Source of the DNA: Gilliamella sp. App6-5
GTDB lineage: Bacteria; Pseudomonadota; Gammaproteobacteria; Enterobacterales; Orbaceae
Direction: 5' to 3'
Assembly: GCF_001690525.1 (NCBI RefSeq)
Contig: NZ_LZGT01000104.1
Location: 36,727 to 89,030 of the forward strand
DNA: 52,304 bases
Positions 48,283 to 52,304 of this stretch are shown in pieces (the first letter of the stretch is position 1; each line of letters starts with the position of its first letter). The notes under the pieces were generated by a model. That model did not search any database, was not told the origin of the DNA, and saw only the letters and a program-made list of their open reading frames with translations. The position numbers and the translations under genes are program-made.

Positions 48283-49142
48283 TTACTATCTCCTTTTAGG
48301 CATCCATGATTCCAATTCACCGTTAATTGAGGTGTATATAACTCAACATCTTGAGCTAATTGGTTTGGAATAAAAGGCTGTTCACTATGGTGTTGCCCTG
48401 CATCTAAAATCGCCTGAACAAAATCCTGTCGAACCCATTTTAAGCGATCAATGGTTTGTTCTTCCGATTCGATTTTAAGATATAACCCTTCCATCAAGTC
48501 AGAGTTATCACATTGTTGCCAAGCCTTGCTTAAATCAAGCTTTTCACGCATCACTATTTGTTCAAAGCAAGTACGCCAATTAGCGGTTTTAGCCAAAGAT
48601 GGTTTGACTAACGCCAATAAATCGCTCAATTTAGAAGGTGCAATCCCTGCAAATAACACAGGCACCGATAAAACAGGACCACCAGCTAATAATTGATGTC
48701 GCTTTAGGGTAGATAAAAAACAGTTTTGTTGTCTATCCCAAATATCAAATTCACAAAAATAGTGTGGTAAAGCATCATAAAAAATAGCATGTTTTTTGTG
48801 TAACCATTCACCATAAAGGATATAGCGATCTTCTAAACGCTCAAGTAACCAATATTCATGCACGCAAGCCCAATGTTTTAAAAGGTTGAATTGGCGTTCT
48901 CGTGAACCACCTATTAAGTAATGTCCTCGAGATTGAAGCAACAGTTCACCACTAGCTGAAAAACTAATAGCACAGTTTGCACCGTCAAGTTTTTCTTCAA
49001 TAACGATATATTGACCAGCTAATTGCTTATAAGGACATTGTCCATGTTCACTATCGCCAACCTGTAGGCGTGAGCTTTCTAGGTGCGGTGTTCGTGGATA
49101 TTTAATTAATTCTAAATTTTGAATATAAGATTCCATTGTCAT
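48279..49142 (-). CDS. ATP-dependent RNA ligase
   Basis: Nucleotidyltransferase-superfamily RNA ligase, 287 residues. Motif I EEKLDGAN with adenylated Lys51; motif Ia LLLQSRGH; motif III LYGEWLHKKHAIFYD; motif IIIa FCEFDIWDR; motif IV MEGLYLKIE; motif V DRLKWVR. All key residues are present, so it is probably active. The start at the ATG at 49142 has GGAG at 8-nt spacing. It is the first gene of a two-gene operon with the HD-Pnk-like enzyme, pointing to repair of cleaved RNA, such as tRNA cut by toxins or anticodon nucleases. The target RNA is not deducible. No RtcB, RtcR or archease gene is nearby. Confidence 0.85.
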   Translation of the reverse strand: MTMESYIQNLELIKYPRTPHLESSRLQVGDSEHGQCPYKQLAGQYIVIEEKLDGANCAISFSASGELLLQSRGHYLIGGSRERQFNLLKHWACVHEYWLLERLEDRYILYGEWLHKKHAIFYDALPHYFCEFDIWDRQQNCFLSTLKRHQLLAGGPVLSVPVLFAGIAPSKLSDLLALVKPSLAKTANWRTCFEQIVMREKLDLSKAWQQCDNSDLMEGLYLKIESEEQTIDRLKWVRQDFVQAILDAGQHHSEQPFIPNQLAQDVELYTPQLTVNWNHGCLKGDSK

Positions 49143-49264
49143 AATGTTTTCTCCAAAAAAATAAGGGAAAACCGACAAGGCAAAAATCTATAGATTGAAT
49201 TGTGACGAAGGGGCTTAGATAATACTAAGCAAAAAACAATATGATAGAAGATACCAAGTCGGCA

Positions 49265-49291
49265 TTAAGATAAAGTGTTAACTACAGGCAT
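49265..49291 (-). other. Possible 8-codon leader peptide (MPVVNTLS)
   Basis: ATG at 49291 to TAA at 49265, with GAGG at 7-nt spacing, between the presumed promoter and the RNA ligase gene. Downstream a small GCTTAG-TATTAT-CTAAGC hairpin occurs before the ligase Shine-Dalgarno sequence. Such a leader could control the operon through translation, but this is only a sequence suggestion. Confidence 0.3.
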
Positions 49292-49338
49292 TTTGCCACC
49301 TCGCTATAATAAAAAATTCAGGTTAAAAAAACGGCGCT

Positions 49339-49367
49339 ATTATCAACAGTTGCTCATGCTTTGTCAA
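49339..49367 (-). promoter_or_regulatory. Promoter of the RNA-repair operon
   Basis: Minus strand: perfect -35 TTGACA (49367-49362), 17-bp spacer, -10 GATAAT (49344-49339). It implies a leader of nearly 190 nt before the ligase ATG, and looks like a sigma-70 promoter; I see no sigma-54 site. Confidence 0.6.
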
Positions 49368-49492
49368 GTTTTATTATAATAAATAATTGTTTAGGGTAAT
49401 AACTAATTATAAATTAATTGTTTTTATAAAAACACAAACAAAATCAATACGCTAATCAACTATTTTTGCAACAACCCTTTACCAACTCTGGG

Positions 49493-49720
49493 CTCATTCT
49501 AATGCTAGATTTATGACTATATTCACCTTTAAGTGTTGTGAAAAATTGGAATGTTTTTCTATAAAACAGTTTAGATATTCAATTGATTTTATTAAATTTT
49601 TATTGGTTGTTTTTTAATGAAATTAAATGCTTATAGTCCGTTTTTGGGGATTTTGTATTTAAGTAAAGACTATGGGGATACGGTTAAGTTTCGGACGTTT
49701 TAACCTTTGGGAAAATAAAT
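49493..49720. repeat. Direct repeat flanking cassette A3 (left copy)
   Basis: CATTCTAATGCTAGATTTATGACTATATT and following sequence (GTGTTGTGAAAA, AATTGATTTTATTAAA, GTTTTTTAATGAAAT) matches 51341-51560 in the same order and orientation with moderate divergence. The two copies bracket A3. No gene is present in this stretch, and the remainder of 49720-49956 is the cassette 3' flank. Confidence 0.55.
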
Positions 49721-49956
49721 AACGCTAGAGTCAACATCCGAAACCTTACCGAACAAAATACCTTTAAAACTTACCCTTTTAATGCCAATCATGCCTATGC
49801 GTAGTCGGTCGGGAGTGTTTTTTTGGCTTTCAGTCATTAACGCAGTCATACCTGCTCAGCGTCCAACTGAGCGGGGGCTGGGTTCTTTGTTAGATTACTT
49901 CTATTTGCACCAGAAGTGCCCCCGCGACCTAAGGATTAAGAAATAAACGCTAAAAG

Positions 49957-50862
49957 CTAAGGTGCGGTGCAAAGGCCATAGCGGGAGACGCTGGCACTGT
50001 CGCTGCGGACGCCGCCGCTGTACGAGCCGACAGGGAACTGGTAGCTACCTGTAGCGCCGCTCGTCCAGTAGTAGGAGGTGATGAAGCCCGTACCAGGGTA
50101 GTAGAAAATGTTGCCCCACTCCGTGAAAAAGCCAGCGCCTATGTGACGCTTGTAATGATTAACAAGTGTTGCACCTAAATCATTATAGTTTGAATTGGTT
50201 AAATCTCTTACCCGTGGCATTCGATAACCCAAACTATTACACCATGCTAACTGGTCACTATAAGCTTTCGCTTGATTACCACGATTGACGAACCACTGCC
50301 TTAATACAAATCCATATTTTACTACCTCACCGCCATATATATCTCTACCCACTAACTCAAACGTCTGCGGTAACCTTGGCTTAGCTATTCGACTAGGATT
50401 AGAATTGTACCATTGATTGCTTGCCTCTGGACCTGTTAGCCTAACACGTGCTACAACTTGTCTCTTATCCTCATCAGGAATCCACCATTCACGAACTACA
50501 ACATTTGTCACTGTCGCAGTGATTCCCTCATGCGTGACTGGTTCCCATATCAATTGTTCTACATCTCCAGTTATGAGTAAATCAAAATATAAATTATGCG
50601 CACCTGTAGTTGGGAAATTGAGGTTGTATGATTCAGGATTGATTGATTGAACTAAGAATCCTTTACTAGGATTCCATATGTCAGCTGGGCCTGCATATTC
50701 GTCGTTACCCAAAGATACAGCCGGCCTTACATAATCAATAACTGCAACTACCGTTGGAGGTAAAATTATCGCATCACTACGATTATCCGCTCGAGCTATT
50801 TTACCATTCAATGCCTGTAAATTCGATGAAGATGACAATAATAACAGTGCTAATACTAGCAA
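49957..50862 (-). CDS. A3: secreted adhesin-tip-like protein with GC-rich variable tail
   Basis: Third paralogue, 301 residues from a TTG at 50862. The frame continues upstream to 50988 through six KSP repeats and signal-like sequence, and the conserved ATG at 50993 is again out of frame by -1. Core LLVLALLLLSSSSNLQA, then the same two-part body as A1 and A2 (YNLNFPTTGA, PVTHEGITATV, FELVGRD, YGFVLRQWFVNRG, VRDLTNS, IGAGFFTEWG). It lacks the two-cysteine insert seen after VRDLTNA in A1 and A2. In the tail (49960-50112), 34 of 51 codons end in C and GC is about 61%; it is rich in Tyr, Ser and Gly. Likely a ligand-binding tip domain; no membrane anchor is seen. Confidence 0.6.
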   Translation of the reverse strand: MLVLALLLLSSSSNLQALNGKIARADNRSDAIILPPTVVAVIDYVRPAVSLGNDEYAGPADIWNPSKGFLVQSINPESYNLNFPTTGAHNLYFDLLITGDVEQLIWEPVTHEGITATVTNVVVREWWIPDEDKRQVVARVRLTGPEASNQWYNSNPSRIAKPRLPQTFELVGRDIYGGEVVKYGFVLRQWFVNRGNQAKAYSDQLAWCNSLGYRMPRVRDLTNSNYNDLGATLVNHYKRHIGAGFFTEWGNIFYYPGTGFITSYYWTSGATGSYQFPVGSYSGGVRSDSASVSRYGLCTAP

Positions 50863-50865
50863 AGG

Positions 50866-50919
50866 TGATTTAGGTGATTTAGGTGATTTAGGTGATTTAG
50901 GTGATTTAGGTGATTTGAG
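50866..50919 (-). repeat. 9-bp tandem repeat (six copies, KSP) in A3
   Basis: GATTTAGGT-type units on plus; on minus they read AAA TCA CCT six times, encoding KSPKSPKSPKSPKSPKSP in the presumed n-region of the signal peptide. A1 and A2 have non-repetitive KLLSKLSRKTP-like sequence here. Unit length is a multiple of three, so copy-number change keeps frame. Confidence 0.85.
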
Positions 50920-51001
50920 CGATAATTTCGAAGATATAAATAAGTTTTGTGTAAAAACTCGTCGGATAGAGTTATTTGATAAATTTAAGACATAGGTTTG
51001 C

Positions 51002-51048
51002 TGGTGTCTGGTGTCTAAAATGATAATGCATTATGGTTCACCTGTCAA
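51002..51048 (-). promoter_or_regulatory. A3 promoter with two-copy 7-bp repeat leader
   Basis: Minus strand: -35 TTGACA (51048-51043), 17-bp spacer, -10 TATCAT (51025-51020). Only two 7-bp units (51002-51015) are present, against three in A1 and A2, and the CCAGCGCTGG palindrome is missing. The conserved ATG is at 50993. Confidence 0.7.
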
Positions 51049-51302
51049 TTAATATATTGTTTTATTTGTATTTTTATAATTGTTCGCTTATTTAATAAGC
51101 TTTTTCTATAGCGGTTAAAGTATAACCATTTAAAAAAGAGTTGGCTAGTTTTTTGGCGGGCTTTTTTGTAAAGAAATATAAAGATGAAAACGATTCGGTT
51201 TTATAGGTAAGTTAATTTTATAATTAAAATATGGTGTTATGTTTCGGTCATTTTGAGATTTGGGGAATGATTAATATCGGTGATAACATTTAAGCCAAAC
51301 AT
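51049..51302. other. Gene-free upstream flank of A3
   Basis: AT-rich, with the shared GTATAACCATTTAAAAAA and GAGTTGGCTAGTTTTTT motifs. No coding region is supported. Confidence 0.4.
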
Positions 51303-51345
51303 CCCTGTTTGACGTGCTAACCTATCTCCGTTGCTGTCACATTCT
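51303..51345. repeat. Dispersed intergenic repeat, copy R2
   Basis: 43-nt match to 7654-7696, sharing the CCCTG.TTGAC.TGCTAACCT and CACATTCT ends. Confidence 0.5.
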
Positions 51346-51560
51346 GACGCCAGATTAATGACTGTATTGACTTTTGAGTGTTGTAAAATATAGGTGTATT
51401 TTTATCTGTAAAATTTCCAAGATAGAAAATTGATTTTATTAAACTTTTCACTTGATGTTTTTAATGGAATCAATTGTTTGTGGGGTAATTTTGGAGTTGT
51501 ATGTTTTGATTAAAGGCTTTTTGATGCGGTTAGGTCTTTATGCACCTACTTTGATTTTTT
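51341..51560. repeat. Direct repeat flanking cassette A3 (right copy)
   Basis: Counterpart of 49493-49720: CATTCTGACGCCAGATTAATGACTGTATT aligns with the left copy, then GTGTTGTAAAA, AATTGATTTTATTAAA and TGTTTTTAATGGAAT in the same order. Confidence 0.55.
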
Positions 51561-51590
51561 TCCTGACAAACATAGCCACATCAAATATTC

Positions 51591-51630
51591 ATGTTTGACT
51601 TGCTAACTTGCCCAAGTTGTCAGCACTTGG
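51591..51630. repeat. Dispersed intergenic repeat, copy R3, interrupted by the IS
   Basis: ATGTTTGACTTGCTAACTTG resembles R1 and R2 but homology stops at about 51630, where the IS end begins. It contains the inverted repeat AACTTG-CC-CAAGTT. Confidence 0.45.
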
Positions 51631-52304
51631 TGTAAATACCCCAAACTTAGTACACAACTTACGTAGAAAATTAAGCTGCCTGTTTTAATGTTTTATACTC
51701 AATCGGTGTCATGTTATTTAATGCCTCATGCGGTCTTTCGGTGTTATACACTGTTAGCCATTCTTCGGTTACCTTTCTTGCTTGTTCTAGATTATTAAAA
51801 AGATATAAATCGAGTACTTCAGTACGATAGGTACGATTAAATCGTTCAATATAGCCATTTTGATAAGGGCTACCGGGCTGGATATAATCAATGGCTATAT
51901 CATGGGATTTAGCCCAGTTTATAAAGGTTTTTCCTGTAAATTCTGGCCCATTATCGACCCGTATTTTTAATGGATAGCCATGATATTCAGCCAGTTTATC
52001 TAAGTAACGGGTAATTCTCCCTGCCGGTAAGCTTACTGCAATATCAATGCCTAGCGCCTCACGATTAAAGTCATCGATGACATTGAACGTCCTAAAGCGA
52101 CGCTGATTACGACTACTGTCACTCATAAAATCCATTGACCAACATTCACCTTGTTTATTGGGGACTAATAACCTTTCTGGGTTTCGTGGAGGAATGCGCT
52201 GTTTACGCTTTACCCTGAGATTAAGCTTTAATTCACAATACACCCGATACACCCGTTTATGATTCCATTTATAGCCGAGCTTTCTGATGCGATTAAAACA
52301 TTTG
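51631..52304 (-). mobile_element. IS3-family insertion sequence, 3' part (runs off the window)
   Basis: Contains the transposase 3' part and a presumed terminal inverted repeat starting TGTAAATACCCCAAAC at 51631, the IS3-type TG end. The end is placed where homology to the R1/R2 repeats stops. The other end lies outside the window, so inverted repeats and target duplication cannot be checked. Confidence 0.65.
51671..52304 (-). CDS. IS3-family transposase OrfB, N-terminally cut by the window edge
   Basis: DDE integrase-core transposase. The frame is open to the last base (CFNRIRKLGYKWNHKRVYR before VYCELKLNLR), so the protein continues outside the window. Catalytic residues: Asp in WSMDFMSD, Asp in RVDNGPEFTG, Glu in YIERFNRTYRTEV; C-terminus NTERPHEALNNMTPIEY. 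It is intact as far as visible. In IS3 elements OrfB is usually made by -1 frameshifting from OrfA; OrfA would be to the right of the window. Confidence 0.92.
   Translation of the reverse strand, partial: KCFNRIRKLGYKWNHKRVYRVYCELKLNLRVKRKQRIPPRNPERLLVPNKQGECWSMDFMSDSSRNQRRFRTFNVIDDFNREALGIDIAVSLPAGRITRYLDKLAEYHGYPLKIRVDNGPEFTGKTFINWAKSHDIAIDYIQPGSPYQNGYIERFNRTYRTEVLDLYLFNNLEQARKVTEEWLTVYNTERPHEALNNMTPIEYKTLKQAA

Overview
The window is AT-rich DNA from a gammaproteobacterium. Most genes and several local gene orders (rsuA-bcr, mlaFEDCB-ibaG, ubiE-ubiB-tatABC, ribH-nusB) are close to those of Escherichia coli. The low GC, an HTH-less NadR and the OmpC/F-type porins fit the Orbales/Pasteurellales side of the class. 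A Gilliamella-like insect-gut Orbaceae is my best guess, inferred from gene content and not confirmed by any search.

Layout. 1-3590: end of ilvE, then ilvD and ilvA (branched-chain amino acids). 3591-7766: an accessory block with two tandem copies (A1, A2) of a secreted adhesin-like gene. 7767-13473: mnmE, a DUF218 protein, tag, an MHS-type MFS transporter and gor. 13748-18959: a minus-strand run ubiE-ubiB-tatA-tatB-tatC-hldE, without ubiJ. 19022-22082: nadR with a degenerate kinase P-loop, a YfiF-type SPOUT protein, nusB and ribH. 22476-24740: gmhA and yafJ on plus; a ruined mdtH and mgsA on minus. 24870-30520: two tandem porins, asnS, pncB. 30679-46996: pepN, a rhodanese, mlaFEDCB, ibaG, prlC, rsmJ, rsuA, bcr, yrdA, ftsK, citG, all on plus. 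47137-49142: a two-gene RNA repair operon (RNA ligase and an HD-domain/polynucleotide kinase fusion). 49143-52304: a third adhesin-like copy (A3) and the 3' part of an IS3-family transposase.

The housekeeping genes serve envelope biogenesis (Mla lipid transport, Tat export, porins, ADP-heptose synthesis by GmhA and HldE), NAD salvage (PncB, NadR), ubiquinone synthesis, RNA modification and peptide turnover.

The most unusual content is the A1/A2/A3 family. Each copy has a near-consensus promoter, a 7-bp tandem repeat in the presumed 5' leader, a conserved ATG that is out of frame (-1) with the signal-peptide and domain frame, a conserved two-part body, and a strongly divergent C-terminal tail. 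In A3 the tail is about 61% GC with 34 of 51 codons ending in C, unlike the rest of the window. A1 also encodes 30 consecutive prolines, and A3 carries six KSP repeats. This looks like a set of surface-adhesin tip cassettes that recombine or diversify; the mechanism is not visible here. Second in interest are the RNA ligase/HD-Pnk operon with a possible leader peptide, and decaying genes (nadR kinase domain, yfiF SPOUT motif 2, mdtH).
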